Shown here piece after piece: positions 39,626-51,591 of a DNA stretch of 64,000 nt. The stretch's first letter is position 1; every line of letters starts with the position of its first letter. Source of the stretch: Diplonema papillatum (lineage: Eukaryota; Euglenozoa; Diplonemea; Diplonemida; Diplonemidae); the NCBI GenBank assembly GCA_030068145.1, contig JAPJBO010000024.1:310001-374000 (forward strand). The letters run 5' to 3'. A program made the translations under genes and the position numbers. Under the pieces are notes generated by a model that was not told where the DNA came from, ran no database searches, and was given only the letters and a program-made list of their open reading frames with translations.

Positions 39626-42600
39626 GGTTTGAAGACTCACCTTTCATCCAGGGGTGACTTGTTCAAACCACCGGCTTGAAGACTCACCTGTCATCCAGGG
39701 GTGACTTGTTCAAACCACTGGCTTGAAGACTCACCTTTCATCGAGGGGTGACTTGCTCAAACCACTGGCTTGAGTCACCTTTCATCCAGGGGTGACTTGC
39801 TCAAACCACTGGCTTGAAGAGTCACCTTTCATCCAGGGGTGACTTGCTCAAACCACTGGCTTGAAGAGTCACCTTTCATCCAGGGGTGACTTGCTCAAAC
39901 CACTGGCTTGAAGACCCACCTTTCATCCAGGGGTGACTTGCTCAAACCACTGGCTTGAAGAGTCACCTTTCATCCAGGGGTGACTTGCTCAAACCACTGG
40001 CTTGAAGACCCACCTTTCATCCAGGGGTGACTTGCTCAAACCTCTGGCTTGAAGACCCACCTTTCATCCAGGGGTGACTTGCTCAAACCACTGGCTTGAA
40101 GAGTCACCTTTCATCCAGGGGTGACTTGCTCAAACCACTGGCTTGAAGACCCACCTTTCATCCAGGGGTGACTTGCTCAAACCACTGGCTTGAAGAGTCA
40201 CCTTTCATCCAGGGGTGACTTGCTCAAACCACTGGCTTGAAGAGTCACCTTTCATCCAGGGGTGACTTGCTCAAACCACTGGCTTGAAGACCCACCTTTC
40301 ATCCAGGGGTGACTTGCTCAAACCACTGGCTTGAAGAGTCACCTTTCATCCAGGGGTGACTTGCTCAAACCACTGGCTTGAAGAGTCACCTTTCATCCAG
40401 GGGTGACTTGCTCAAACCACTGGCTTGAAGACCCACCTTTCATCCAGGGGTGACTTGCTCAAACCACTGGCTTGAAGAGTCACCTTTCATCCAGGGGTGA
40501 CTTGCTCAAACCACTGGCTTGAAGAGTCACCTTTCATCCAGGGGTGACTTGCTCAAACCACTGGCTTGAAGACCCACCTTTCATCCAGGGGTGACTTGCT
40601 CAAACCACTGGCTTGAAGACCCACCTTTCATCCAGGGGTGACTTGCTCAAACCACTGGCTTGAAGAGTCACCTTTCATCCAGGGGTGACTTGCTCAAACC
40701 ACTGGCTTGAAGACCCACCTTTCATCCAGGGGTGACTTGCTCAAACCACTGGCTTGAAGACCCACCTTTCATCCAGGGGTGACTTGCTCAAACCACTGGC
40801 TTGAAGAGTCACCTTTCATCCAGGGGTGACTTGCTCAAACCACTGGCTTGAAGAGTCACCTTTCATCCAGGGGTGACTTGCTCAAACCACTGGCTTGAAG
40901 AGTCACCTTTCATCCAGGGGTGACTTGCTCAAACCACTGGCTTGAAGACCCACCTTTCATCCAGGGGTGACTTGCTCAAACCTCTGGCTTGAAGACCCAC
41001 CTTTCATCCAGGGGTGACTTGCTCAAACCACTGGCTTGAAGAGTCACCTTTCATCCAGGGGTGACTTGCTCAAACCACTGGCTTGAAGACCCACCTTTCA
41101 TCCAGGGGTGACTTGCTCAAACCACTGGCTTGAAGACCCACCTTTCATCCAGGGGTGACTTGCTCAAACCACTGGCTTGAAGAGTCACCTTTCATCCAGG
41201 GGTGACTTGCTCAAACCACTGGCTTGAAGAGTCACCTTTCATCCAGGGGTGACTTGCTCAAACCACTGGCTTGAAGAGTCACCTTTCATCCAGGGGTGAC
41301 TTGCTCAAACCACTGGCTTGAAGAGTCACCTTTCATCCAGGGGTGACTTGCTCAAACCACTGGCTTGAAGACCCACCTTTCATCCAGGGGTGACTTGCTC
41401 AAACCTCTGGCTTGAAGACCCACCTTTCATCCAGGGGTGACTTGCTCAAACCACTGGCTTGAAGAGTCACCTTTCATCCAGGGGTGACTTGCTCAAACCA
41501 CTGGCTTGAAGACCCACCTTTCATCCAGGGGTGACTTGCTCAAACCACTGGCTTGAAGACCCACCTTTCATCCAGGGGTGACTTGCTCAAACCACTGGCT
41601 TGAAGAGTCACCTTTCATCCAGGGGTGACTTGCTCAAACCACTGGCTTGAAGAGTCACCTTTCATCCAGGGGTGACTTGCTCAAACCACTGGCTTGAAGA
41701 GCCACCTTTCATCCAGGGGTGACTTGCTCAAACCACTGGCTTGAAGACCCACCTTTCATCCAGGGGTGACTTGCTCAAACCACTGGCTTGAAGACCCACC
41801 TTTCATCCAGGGGTGACTTGCTCAAACCACTGGCTTGAAGAGTCACCTTTCATCCAGGGGTGACTTGCTCAAACCACTGGCTTGAAGACCCACCTTTCAT
41901 CCAGGGGTGACTTGCTCAAACCACTGGCTTGAAGACCCACCTTTCATCCAGGGGTGACTTGCTCAAACCACTGGCTTGAAGAGTCACCTTTCATCCAGGG
42001 GTGACTTGCTCAAACCACTGGCTTGAAGAGTCACCTTTCATCCAGGGGTGACTTGCTCAAACCACTGGCTTGAAGAGTCACCTTTCATCCAGGGGTGACT
42101 TGCTCAAACCACTGGCTTGAAGAGCCACCTTTCATCCAGGGGTGACTTGCTCAAACCACTGGCTTGAAGACCCACCTTTCATCCAGGGGTGACTTGCTCA
42201 AACCTCTGGCTTGAAGACCCACCTTTCATCCAGGGGTGACTTGCTCAAACCACTGGCTTGAAGAGTCACCTTTCATCCAGGGGTGACTTGCTCAAACCAC
42301 TGGCTTGAAGAGTCACCTTTCATCCAGGGGTGACTTGCTCAAACCACTGGCTTGAAGACCCACCTTTCATCCAGGGGTGACTTGCTCAAACCACTGGCTT
42401 GAAGACCCACCTTTCATCCAGGGGTGACTTGCTCAAACCACTGGCTTGAAGAGTCACCTTTCATCCAGGGGTGACTTGCTCAAACCACTGGCTTGAAGAC
42501 CCACCTTTCATCCAGGGGTGACTTGCTCAAACCACTGGCTTGAAGACCCACCTTTCATCCAGGGGTGACTTGCTCAAACCACTGGCTTGAAGAGTCACCT

Positions 42601-42915
42601 TTCATCCAGGGGTGACTTGCTCAAACCACTGGCTTGAAGAGTCACCTTTCATCCAGGGGTGACTTGCTCAAACCACTGGCTTGAAGAGCCACCTTTCATC
42701 CAGGGGTGACTTGCTCAAACCACTGGCTTGAAGACCCACCTTTCATCCAGGGGTGACTTGCTCAAACCTCTGGCTTGAAGACCCACCTTTCATCCAGGGG
42801 TGACTTGCTCAAACCACTGGCTTGAAGAGTCACCTTTCATCCAGGGGTGACTTGCTCAAACCACTGGCTTGAAGACCCACCTTTCATCCAGGGGTGACTT
42901 GCTCAAACCACTGGC
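39626..42915. repeat. 47-bp satellite, ~70 copies (3.3 kb)
   Basis: The unit is GGCTTGAAGAGTCACCTTTC plus ATCCAGGGGTGACTTGCTCA plus AACCACT. Four unit types differ at one site: GAGTCACC, GACCCACC, GAGCCACC and, at the left edge only, GACTCACC. Some units read AACCTCT. The order of types is not random: blocks such as PPSPPSSS recur several times (P is GACCCACC, S is GAGTCACC), indicating higher-order amplification. Each unit holds a TCACC...GGTGA inverted pair. The left edge is more diverged. There are no variable spacers, so it is not CRISPR-like. Confidence 0.98.
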
Positions 42916-42919
42916 TCCT

Positions 42920-43690
42920 GCTGCCGCTCCAGTCATCGGCGGGCTTTTAAATTGTGGATAGTCCCCCTGTGGTTAGGCTGAAAGAAATGTTAAAGCGGGT
43001 GAAAGAATCGCGGTATCCTCAATTAAGCGGGGTATTCACCTTAAAGCGGGCGGTGCAGCACGGGCTGACAGTTGCACCGTGGCTTTGGTGACTCGTTGCC
43101 GCAGCGACGATGAGGAAGGACCCCTCCGGTGTCTTCCTATACGATTTCTCGCTCCGTGTCTGCACTGCTCGTAGTATGGCATGTCATTATGAGTTCGCTG
43201 GGCAGTCGTGCAGTCCGCGGTTCACCTTGCCATGCCGCGCACGTGAAACATCAAAGAAGGAGATGCGCACTTGGAGCTCGCAATCCTCGTCCGTGCTGTA
43301 CGCTTCTCTTAGTTATGAGCCCACTTCTTCCTTACCTGACGACGATGACTTTCCAAAGCTGTTCATCCGAATCTGTCCTTCTGCGCGCCACTGCCTTCAG
43401 GACTGACGAACCTTTTTGTTGCACCCTCTCAGGTCAGTCTCCAACATTCAGTTGCTTGCGGTTCCGAGCTAATCCATGCTTTAGAACCCCTAATACACGG
43501 GGCGAATATGATGGTAACCATCAGGCGCTCCCATTGGTCGTGCAGCAATTCGCCGCATACCGTGTACGGCTGCTCTGGTCGACGGTAACGTGAAGAAAAG
43601 ATCTGATGCTGATGACAAACCCGAGTCTCGGCACTCAGTCGACAGAGTGGAGCGGAAGTTCAGATGGGCAAGAAAGGTCGCACGCATGTG
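42920..43690. other. Gene-free stretch
   Basis: AAAGCGGGTGAAAG / TTAAAGCGGGCGG / TTAAGCGGGG motifs recur at 42992-43050. The ORFs at 43110-43593 overlap in two frames and show no recognisable features. Confidence 0.4.
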
Positions 43691-43692
43691 GC

Positions 43693-44065
43693 GATGGTGA
43701 TAGTAGACGATGGTGATAGTAGACGATGGTGATAGTAGACGATGGTGATAGTAGACGATGGTGATAGTAGACGATGGTGATAGTAGACGATGGTGATAGT
43801 AGACGATGGTGATAGTAGACGATGGTGATAGTAGACGATGGTGATAGTAGACGATGGTGATAGTAGACGATGGTGATAGTAGACGATGGTGATAGTAGAC
43901 GATGGTGATAGTAGACGATGGTGATAGTAGACGATGGTGATAGTAGACGATGGTGATAGTAGACGATGGTGATAGTAGACGATGGTGATAGTAGACGATG
44001 GTGATAGTAGACGATGGTGATAGTAGACGATGTTGATAGTAGACGATGGTGATAGAAGACGATGG
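43693..44065. repeat. 16-bp minisatellite (GATGGTGATAGTAGAC)n, ~23 copies
   Basis: Nearly perfect, with GATGTTG and GATAGAAGAC variants near the right end. Minus-strand ORFs reading SPSSTITIVYYHHRL are artefacts. Confidence 0.98.
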
Positions 44066-44069
44066 CGCG

Positions 44070-44880
44070 AAGGCACCTCGGAGCACTTTTTTTCTGCGCG
44101 GCGCCCAGCGACTCGCTCGCTAGGTCGGTAACGATATAAATTGTCATGCCCAGTGTCGCGGCGGGCAACTGAAGAGCGGTTTCTGCCGCTCCGTGCACCT
44201 GCGTAGAAAGCCGACACCCTGAGTGGTGCCGCGCAGCTAGAGGCTTAAGTTTTAGAAATCGTGAACTACAACAGGAGTAGTGTCTTGGCTTGCGATGCTC
44301 GTTTACCAACAGGTTTACCGTTGTTACCTGTGCATAACAGCAAGGCGAACCTCACAGGTGCGAGAAACACGTGTCGTGGTTGCTCGTTTGCGGAGGCACG
44401 GAGAAAGCAGAGAGACAGACATGATACAGCGACATCGGGCGCTATGTTGAAGGTCCTCGGTACCGTGCCGAAACGTGTGGTTGCAGTGCTTGTAGGTGCG
44501 CACTTTTTCTCGGAGCGCATCGATATGCACGAGTGGCCTATCTGTGCGCGGTATGCCCCGTTACCATTCACGGCTTTGCCAGCCCCAAATCACCCCGGGG
44601 GGCAGTGCTCGCGTTAAGGTTGGAGAGCAGGGACCGTTTCTCCGGGAAGTCTCTGCTCGGTAGTGCATGAGTGCAAATCCTTTCACCGGAAGCGCGCTGC
44701 GGACGGGGCGTCCTCGCAGGCGACACAAGTGCATCGCCCGGAGGATCGCCGTCTTACGCTGCGGACACTCTCCCTTTTCGCTACTGCGTCGTGTATGGCG
44801 GGAGCTGATACCAACCACCTAGCCCGCCGTGTCTCGATGTCAAGTGTCATGAGAGCGCGCGGCTAGGTTGTAGGATCGTG
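44070..44880. other. Gene-free stretch (3' flank of methyltransferase-like gene)
   Basis: Overlapping ORFs up to 118 codons on both strands; none is recognisable. Confidence 0.4.
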
Positions 44881-44883
44881 CGT

Positions 44884-45993
44884 TTATGACTTGACCATAA
44901 ATCCTCCGTTGAATGCTGTGTCTGGCGATGCTTCGACGTCATATGCTTCGAAGCCGTACGACTTTCCCATGTCGAGCGCTTTCGTGACGACCTCTTTAAA
45001 GACTTCTATGACGAGGAAGACGGAGTTCGAAGGCGCCGCTTGAAGCAGCGCGGGGAAGAGGGTGTGACCAAGACCGGAGGACTCGTGGAGGGAGTAAGAG
45101 AAGATGAAGAACTGCGTGTGAGGAGCAGCGCTGACGATGCTCTGGTTGACAGGGTCGGATGGATCCTTCTGCAGGTCGCACAGCTGGAATGAAAGGGCCG
45201 GACGCGCGCCGTTGCCTTCGGGCGGTTGCAAAACGCGAAGCACATCAGGGTCGTTCAAAGACTTGCTTAAGAGGTCGACGACTACTTGCCAACCGGGTGC
45301 GAAGTCGTATACCGTGGCAGTCATTTTCAATTCAAGGTTGCGGATCGCATTGAACAAAAAGAACCCAAAAGCATCGTTCGCCGGGCCTCCGCCGACGCAT
45401 GCGATCGATACAGCGGAGCCCATCGGGGGGAAACCAGGCGCGCCCGCCTCACTCTTCTCTTGGAGTAATTGGTCTGCCTTCAGCAGCAGACAGCACGCTT
45501 GGTCGGCACGTGATGCGAACTTGTCCAACGCGTAGGCCATCTCGACCCCGTCGACATTGCTCTGGCTTATGGAGGCCCTGATGGCGTTGTTGTAGAACTG
45601 CTTCAGCAGCTTTTCCTCTTTGATGCAGTTCTCGGTGTCTTTGAACACGGTTTTCTTCAGCACCGTCCACAGGATGTTGGCCTTCGCCGCGGCACTGTCG
45701 AACGCTGAGCGGCCTGCTTCTGCGCGTTCCACCCGACGCCTTGCCCGCTCGTCTTCTTTGGCCGCTCGGTACTTCAGCTTCTTATAACTCTTTTCGACGC
45801 CCGGATTCCGCGGCCCCTGCCCTCGGAGAGCGCCCAGCGGCCGTCTGTGGGCGTGCCTCTGCGCCCCGCCTGCTACGGAAACCTTCCGACCGCTACTGCA
45901 CTGAGGCGACGGCGAACTCAACGCCCACCTCACCGCGAGCGCAACTGCCAAGGTCAGCACGAGCGCTGCAACATATTCGTACTCCAATTCCAT
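44884..45993 (-). CDS. Membrane-anchored SAM-methyltransferase-like protein (369 aa)
   Basis: The N-terminus (residues ~8-25, VAALVLTLAVALAVRWAL) is a single hydrophobic segment, so a signal anchor in an internal membrane is likely. A basic, helical region follows (to ~105). The C-terminal half has the layout of a Rossmann-fold methyltransferase: VSIACVGGGPANDAFGF (~190-206, glycine-rich motif I), ATVYDFAPGW (~230, acidic end of strand 2), FQLCDLQKD (~272, motif II region), FFIFSYSLHES (~298, strand 4) and VFLVIEVFKEV (~330, strand 5). The substrate cannot be told. Similarity is by motif only, and the GGGPxND form is unusual. One exon, no frame problems, ATG at 45993. Confidence 0.6.
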   Translation of the reverse strand: MELEYEYVAALVLTLAVALAVRWALSSPSPQCSSGRKVSVAGGAQRHAHRRPLGALRGQGPRNPGVEKSYKKLKYRAAKEDERARRRVERAEAGRSAFDSAAAKANILWTVLKKTVFKDTENCIKEEKLLKQFYNNAIRASISQSNVDGVEMAYALDKFASRADQACCLLLKADQLLQEKSEAGAPGFPPMGSAVSIACVGGGPANDAFGFFLFNAIRNLELKMTATVYDFAPGWQVVVDLLSKSLNDPDVLRVLQPPEGNGARPALSFQLCDLQKDPSDPVNQSIVSAAPHTQFFIFSYSLHESSGLGHTLFPALLQAAPSNSVFLVIEVFKEVVTKALDMGKSYGFEAYDVEASPDTAFNGGFMVKS

Positions 45994-46009
45994 TCCCCTT
46001 TATTTGAAG

Positions 46010-48600
46010 CTGTGAGCAGGGGAGCCGGTGCAGGTGAGGTCCACCCGTTGATCGCCGTGCGGCAGAATGTTTACAGGTGCCCGTCCTACTACGTGTGCTT
46101 CAGAGCAAGTGGAACGGAGATGTCCGGAGATGTCCAGACTGATTTCAGAACCCTGCATCGAGATGGCGCACACACCTCAGCTTTACTAGCGTTATTTGTA
46201 TATTAGGAAGTCTTTACTGTTTGATACAGGCATGGTGTGACTGTTACACCGCAGGCTTCACGGCCCTGTGGCGCCACGAGTGCCACAAGGCCTCTTTCGT
46301 GCACATCGCTGTAAAACAACGTAGGCAGTGAGCTGATGGCGGTACGGAGTGTGGAGAAGTGGGTCACCTGGCGAGGTAGGCCTTCCCATCCGAGACAAAC
46401 AGCTTTTTCTCGGCTGTCGCTGATCGAAAGTGAAGTGCGAGTTCATCGGGACTACCTTGGGATACAGCCTTCAACCTAAGCATGTCAGCCATTTTGGAAC
46501 TTTTGTTTGTGTAGTGTAGCCATTCGGTCTTGACCTCCCGCCAACGACATCTGGGGCACCGATAGCCTTCGTCTTCAGCAACTCTGCAATTTAGGTGTTG
46601 CTTCCTTTTGCTTGTGTGCCGGTCCCTCTTCTGCTTCTATTGTTTTTTGGGCTAGGAACGGTCAGCAACCACCAAGACACGCTTACGACATCTCTTTCAG
46701 CCATCACACGGCAACCCGCAAGAATGTTAGAGCTAAAAAGAGAGCAGCGGGTGTGGTTGTCTGTGTGAAGCAGAAAAGCTGACGGCGAGGACTCGAAGAA
46801 GCTTTCTCCACGCGGACGGTGCACTCATCGAAAAAAAAGAAAAGGCAAAGATCCCAGCAAAACAATGCAGCGGCTTTGGTTTCGACAGGCCTTGCAATGA
46901 AATGCGTAGGTTTGGTTTGTTCTTCTGTTGTTGTTCGTTGTCGACAACACATTCTGTTGAGGTACCATTTAGATGAAAATCTAAAGCCGCCCGCGTCCAA
47001 TTTTGTAGCGTTATTCGTGGATTAGAAGGTCGGCATTTTTAAGTCTCCGGTTGACCGTAGAGGCTTGAGAATGGCGGGGGGTTGAGAAAAGTGAGAGGGT
47101 GCAGCTCGTTTCGGGTGTTGTGTCACTCCGTTGTGAAACCTTGTGAAGTCCCCTAACGCGTTTAGGGGGTGCTTGGGATTGGGTAGGGTGTGGTCGTTCT
47201 GCTACGGCGTGAAAAGCCTTTATTATTTTAAAGCCTTATTTGACTGTTTGTTGTCCTCCACAGTCGGGGTTCTCTAGCTGCACGAGGCAGCCGTGGATGA
47301 TGAAACTAAGTTCCTCGCTTACTTTGCTTATTCTTTTTCGTAGCCTTGAGCGTGTGCAGTTTTGGTCTGTGAAAGGGGTGCGGTTACGTTTGTGGATGGT
47401 GTAGTGGCCGGCGTTCTCTCTTCCTGTGTGTGTGTTATAACAGCTTGGAGTTCGTATTTGTGTTAAAGAGCAGCGGCTGCCAAGACTCGCCATGTCTGTA
47501 GCAAATGGCGGGAATGCAAAACGGCGCAACACCGCGTCGTGTTTTGGTCCTTCAAGCCACGGACGGGGGGTCCGAGGTGATCGGAGCGGGCGGGGCAGGC
47601 GCGTTGGGCGGACCATTGGCAGCGCGGAACCTGCATGCCTGCAAACAGAGACAGCGGTGCGAGTCTTTGCCAAGCGGTTGTTCACAGCTCGTCACAATCA
47701 GGACCACCAAACGCTACTACGAAATCGGTTTTGGGGAGAAAGTCCCGGGAGGTAGTACCACGAGCCCCTTTTCGGGGAAGAAGCCCCGGGAGGAAAAGAT
47801 TACTTTGCCTCTCATCAGGGGGAAAGGAGAAGGTCCGGGAGAGCGAAATCAATGACGGAAACCCTCCTGTCGTCTTTTCGGTGCAGAAGAAGGGCGAAGG
47901 CGCCAACACTTTCTTCCGCAGGTAAAACTCCCCATCCTTTATCTACCCGCTAATGCGGCATTTCTACTTGAGAACACCTGCAGGTAGAATTCGGATTCGT
48001 GAAAAGAACGTGTCGAAGAGCACTTGGATTCAACATAACGTTGGGGCGTGAAAGGCCCTCTGCAGCCACGAACACAAAGGAGCGCTGGTGCACCATTGGC
48101 TGTCCTTGCCCGAGCCGCAAAAGTTTTGACCATCGAGTGGTCGAATGGATCAGCTTCAGTTGTGTCGGTTGGTCGACTTCCTCGTACTCTACACTGTTCC
48201 TTCCGGGTTAGGAATTTAAAACATGCTGCCTGCGTCTTTTCAGCAACCCGAAAGATTGGTAGCACTAAACACACTAAACAAAGCAAGTGCGCAACGCACA
48301 GTGCGAACAAGACCCAGACCTGGCTGTCTGCGGGTAGCTGTACGCTGGGTTCAGCTGAGACTTGTGAGGAAGAAAGGTTTTCACATCGACAGCCGAACGC
48401 GAGGAGATGGTGGTTTTTTTTAACGCTTCCCCAGAAATAAAATGGTCGTCAGAAGAGGGGTACAGCGGCGTACATAAGCGGAAAAGGGCGGACCGTGGAA
48501 GGGGAACGATCCTCGGGCAGGCTTGAGGCCAGCAGGAGCTGTTCAGCCGCTAACGCAAAAAGCAACAATTGTTGACTGCAGACTCTCTACACCGACGGGA
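46010..48600. other. Gene-free stretch
   Basis: 46890-47015 is a copy of the dispersed repeat at 28887-29012 (GTTGTCGACAAC, AAATCTAAAGCCGCCC). The associated AGCAGCGGCTGCCAA block lies at ~47466. The ORFs at 47.2-47.9 kb overlap on both strands without recognisable content. Confidence 0.45.
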
Positions 48601-48613
48601 CGGACGTGTTCGG

Positions 48614-49468
48614 CTATCCGCAGACTTCTTTCTTTTCTGTGCCACCTGGTCCAGGCGAAAATACCGGGGACACCTGCTCATCCATCTGCCTATCCCACCT
48701 GTTTGTCACCTGCCACCCCCACCCGCAGCTCAATTTTCGAGCCAAAATCGGGCTGGGTAACGGGTTCGGAGAATTTCGGCGAACCCCGTACAACTCGCCA
48801 GGAGCCCGGACCAGGTGGGTTTGTGGATAAAAAAAGGAGCAAAAGGAATGACGGACGCAACAAGAAGTAGCAGGGGCAAGACACGGTTCGCAAGAAAGTT
48901 CGTGCAAACAACACTTGCAATGGATGACTGTGGACTGGCACACGAAACACGCGCACTGACAACCAGGCGCTACTTGCCTCTCATGTGTTTGATTGGGGGC
49001 GGTGTCAAACAAGAAGTCAAGCACTGGCCGCACTGCGCCGCATAAGAAGCAAGGGGCGATGTGCCGACGCACGGAGAGGCAAGAGAGTGTGGGTGTGGTT
49101 TTCTGGGTGCACCGTTGTTGACACAGCCGGGGGGCGTTCTGGCTGGCGGGCCGCCTCGCGGGGTGCGCCGTCTTGATGTGTCGCGGGCTCTCTTCTTTTA
49201 GGCAACTGCGCGGTCTACGGCGATGCGGCATTAATAAAAGACACGTGCGGGACCTGACTCGACTAGGCAAGTAGCCGAACCCCACGGATAGTTGCCTGTT
49301 GGAGACTGAAAAAAGAGAGTGATTGTAAATAAGCTTGGGCTGTCGTTTGCCTTGGGTGGCCTCCCGGACCCGGACCCTAAGACTCTCAGGATCCATGAAT
49401 TGAAGAAGAAACACCAGGAGAAGGATGAGAAACACAAAACGGAACGGAGGGATTGCAGAGAGAGGCAA
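48614..49468 (-). CDS. Hypothetical Cys-rich ORF, 284 aa (doubtful)
   Basis: Open for 284 codons, with a hydrophobic N-terminus that could pass as a signal peptide (FVFLILLLVFLLQF). The body has ~22 Cys without a regular spacing. No homology is recognised and composition resembles translated non-coding DNA. It is kept only because its length is somewhat more than chance would give. Confidence 0.2.
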   Translation of the reverse strand: MPLSAIPPFRFVFLILLLVFLLQFMDPESLRVRVREATQGKRQPKLIYNHSLFSVSNRQLSVGFGYLPSRVRSRTCLLLMPHRRRPRSCLKEESPRHIKTAHPARRPASQNAPRLCQQRCTQKTTPTLSCLSVRRHIAPCFLCGAVRPVLDFLFDTAPNQTHERQVAPGCQCACFVCQSTVIHCKCCLHELSCEPCLAPATSCCVRHSFCSFFYPQTHLVRAPGELYGVRRNSPNPLPSPILARKLSCGWGWQVTNRWDRQMDEQVSPVFSPGPGGTEKKEVCG

Positions 49469-49479
49469 GAACGTGCTCG

Positions 49480-51585
49480 GAATGGTTTGTGATCAACATG
49501 GTGTCTATCGGTCCTGGGGTTCCGTCTGATCCACGCAGAGCTAAATTTACCCAAAGCACCGATATGAAATTGGGCGCGGCTTTCTGTCGAAGTTCGGGCA
49601 GCATCTCTTCTACTTTTGCGACAGGGGAGTGCGAGAATGCCCGTACGAAAGATGGTGGGATATGTCCGGATACGACGTACCAGGGGATGTGCGAACCACT
49701 GTGTCCTCTATACTCTGTGCTTCGTTGTAAGCCACGGACACACCGGCTTTTGAGAGACGTACGGAAAGGGTCGGCAAGCTGCAATGCGATGTACAATATA
49801 CCGTCCGCCCGCCGCACAGCGCCCCGGACCCCCCTCGTCCCAAGGACAGACCACCAAAGCCTTGGTACTCGCCAGAGGTCGTGTGTTGATGGATATGTTA
49901 TTTCCTACCCTGAGGGAAACGGGCTACTCTGTAACCATGTTTGCTTTCCCAATAGGTTCACTTGGCGTTGTTTGTGTTTCTTTCGGTGGTTGCCAAGCAT
50001 CAATCCTTGCGTTGATGCTGGAGACTTAGTATCCTTCTTACTTTATTGTTTGCTGGTGAAACGTGTCAGTTAGACGTCGGCGGTCACTTGCCAGCATCGA
50101 GAAGACTCCACCCGGCTGGATATTAAGAACCCCGCAGCCTACAGGGCTTGGCGCCTCTCGAGCCTGGGGCGGGAAATCCGGAGTCCAGGCTGAGACGGAT
50201 GTGCCCAGGCCGAGGCTCTGGGTCGGACAAGACTTGAACAGGAGGCGAGACCAAAGGATTCTTAGACACGGCTTCGCGCCCCGGATCGGTACTGAACAGA
50301 ATCGTGCACCGAGCAAGATCCGGCAAAAGCAAGGACCCTTCCTGCCGAATGTATTAGTACATTGACTGCAGGCCCATCCCACAGCTCCGACGCCCTCTAA
50401 GGTAGTCTCCATGGTAGGTCAGGGATAGCGCCGTGAGTAGTGCAGTCACCGGCCGGTCGAATTGACAAAAACTATTCGTGATTCATATTCGACCGGTTGA
50501 GGCGGCGAACGTGGACACCGGTTGAATTCGACTGATGCCCACGTCGATTCGACCGGGGCAATAAGAAGAAAGTGAGCCTGACAAGTCTGATGGGGGCGTA
50601 CTACCCCGGCGTAGTGCCGAGAACACACGTGAGAGTAAACAACAAGCGAGATTCAGGGACAATGGGTCTGCGCTGGGGCACTTCATCGACGCTCGCTTAT
50701 GATTAAGCGAGGTGGGACATCGAAGCAGCGAAGCAATGAGTACAATTAAATAGGATAAAATTTAGGCTGCAGTGGTCGAACACCGGCATCCGGCATGCAA
50801 TGAGAAACAGGTACGAGGCTGCCTCGTCGCATGCCTGTGCCGAATCCGAAATCGACTTCACGCATCCTACGGTCAGCTAAATATAGATGTTATCAGCAAG
50901 ACAAGCTGGTGCGAACCCTGGGGTTCCGGCCCACCCAATACCAATCAGCCCAGCTGCGCCTGACAACCCTGCCCAGCTAACCTCCTGCTGCCACATGATC
51001 CGCATTCTAAGGGGCAATGGCACAGTGCTGGAGAAGTGCGACTTTGGAGCGCAGGTTCTGCCTACCGGGTGTGTGTAAAGCGCTGGTGGGACAGACAGTG
51101 TTGTCGCTGAGTTTCGGCACCGGACATAACTAGGTAGAGGGGGTTAAAAGCTTTCCCTGGTCGTTATCAACAAGGAACCCCTGCCCAGCTGCCTCATATT
51201 GTACTCTGAGATAGGGTAGGATAGGGAGGACGCCGGGCTCGGAGCCCAGGAGATTGCTCCTTTTAGTTTTTCATTTCAGCGGTTTGCTGAGACGCGGACG
51301 CGTCGCTGATGCGGCGCCCCTGTTTGCAGTGTGGAGTCTAGGCTCCCCGTTTACAAGGTGGCGAAACAAAACATGATTCTGAGTAGATGCGGTGGCTTCA
51401 GTCCGCAATACGGTAGAAGCCACAGAGCTAGCCTTCGACCCTTCGCATGTTTTGCACACGCTTTGCTACTTAGTTGAGATGAGACGTTGAGCTTCCAGCT
51501 TGGATGCGGTGGTGGTGGGAACCAGGCCTCAGCTGGTGCACGTTGCCATCGGGCTAACGCACGTTCAAGCTTCGCGGAAGAGCAA
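49480..51585. other. Gene-free stretch (3' flank of receptor pseudokinase gene)
   Basis: A minus-strand frame at 49817-49386 has locally protein-like sequence (VEEMLPELRQKAAPNFISVL), overlapped by a plus ORF of 206 codons; neither is recognised. 50453-50496 contains inverted CCGGTCGAAT/ATTCGACCGG. Confidence 0.4.
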
Positions 51586-51591
51586 AAAAGG

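Noticed and set aside
39626..42915. Possible CRISPR-like array
   Set aside because: Units are contiguous 47-bp repeats with no unique spacers, in a eukaryotic context with no cas genes.
43490..44309. Minus ORFs of 185-224 codons with SPSSTITIVYYHHRL repeats
   Set aside because: A 16-bp repeat read in three frames; no credible flanking coding sequence.
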